From an uncultured Acidobacteriia bacterium (GTDB taxonomy: Bacteria > Acidobacteriota > Terriglobia > Bryobacterales > Bryobacteraceae), in contig CAIYDY010000039.1 in the NCBI GenBank assembly GCA_903925015.1, positions 28,350-92,349 of the forward strand: a stretch of DNA of 64,000 nt. Reading direction: 5' to 3'. The notes beneath the pieces were generated by a model, which ran no database searches, was not told where the DNA came from, and was given only the letters and a program-made list of their open reading frames with translations. The translations under genes were made by a program, and so were the position numbers. Shown here piece by piece: positions 63,969 to 64,000 of the stretch. The first letter of the stretch is position 1; every line of letters starts with the position of its first letter.

Positions 63969-64000
63969 CTAAATCGCCTCCCAGATACCCATCTCGCCAA

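Noticed and set aside
1..64000. Genome-wide reassignment of TAG as a sense codon
   Set aside because: Several intact genes, such as TonB receptor 1, the cytochrome-TPR gene and the enolase-superfamily gene, end at TAG in the expected place, so the two internal TAGs are more likely mutations or errors.

Overview
The window is about 64 kb of GC-rich bacterial chromosome, densely coded, with no gene-free stretch longer than about 250 bases. The protein families point to an acidobacterium of the Solibacter/Bryobacter group (order Bryobacterales). Evidence for this: three proteins end in the Solibacter C-terminal domain (TIGR03437), one is of the DUF3738/TIGR03435 family, one is a relic of the acidobacterial VWFA-related family (TIGR03436), and there are four very large Oar-like TonB-dependent receptors with an N-terminal carboxypeptidase-regulatory-like domain. 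Two PEP-CTERM proteins are present, one of them broken. I see no rRNA, tRNA, CRISPR array, prophage or insertion sequence.

Layout. 1-7689: 3' part of a giant secreted protein with eight cysteine-paired Ig-like repeats, six Kelch repeats, an IPT/TIG domain, further Ig/BACON-like domains and a TIGR03437 tail. 7841-10321: beta-propeller/phosphoesterase fusion, with a paralogue at 60919-63354. 10375-18154: small membrane protein, TonB receptor 1, a heptahaem cytochrome-TPR protein, and a PEP-CTERM protein. 18315-23818: an S41 protease gene with an in-frame amber codon, TonB receptor 2, and a PEP-CTERM gene frameshifted by a 14-bp tandem duplication. 24070-27082: PpiD-like chaperone, DedA protein, small exported protein. 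27283-32902: apparent operon of a TPR/outer-membrane-barrel protein, a TIM-barrel glycoside-hydrolase-like protein, a VOC protein and an enolase-superfamily protein. 32899-36052 (minus): HTH regulator, NfeD-like protein, flotillin and PspA. 36079-37888: small membrane protein, DUF3738 protein behind a pair of dyad operators, and a racemase-like protein lacking both catalytic cysteines. 37890-54063 (minus): nine co-directional genes bounded by TonB receptors 3 and 4 and containing a beta-helix protein, an esterase, a type I sulfatase, a GT39-type glycosyltransferase, a VWA-deleted protein, a GyrI-like protein and an SDR. 54187-64000: CtaA-like membrane protein, NHL-repeat protein, gamma-glutamyltransferase plus Gfo/Idh dehydrogenase, a small zinc-motif protein, an IolE-like isomerase, the second propeller-phosphoesterase, and an inositol oxygenase gene with an in-frame amber codon.

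Biology. Most of the window looks like envelope and nutrient-acquisition machinery of a soil heterotroph: outer-membrane receptors, exported hydrolases, exported sugar or acid-sugar enzymes and membrane-stress functions. The three most system-like groups are the nine-gene receptor/sulfatase/esterase/beta-helix block, the TPR-barrel plus TIM-barrel pair (an arrangement resembling Pga/Pel exopolysaccharide export but without a synthase), and the HTH-NfeD-flotillin-PspA operon. An unusual number of genes carry lesions: two ambers, one 14-bp duplication, one in-frame domain deletion and one apparently non-canonical start. These may be real gene decay or sequence errors; raw reads would decide. All family assignments are from reading the sequence, without database searches.
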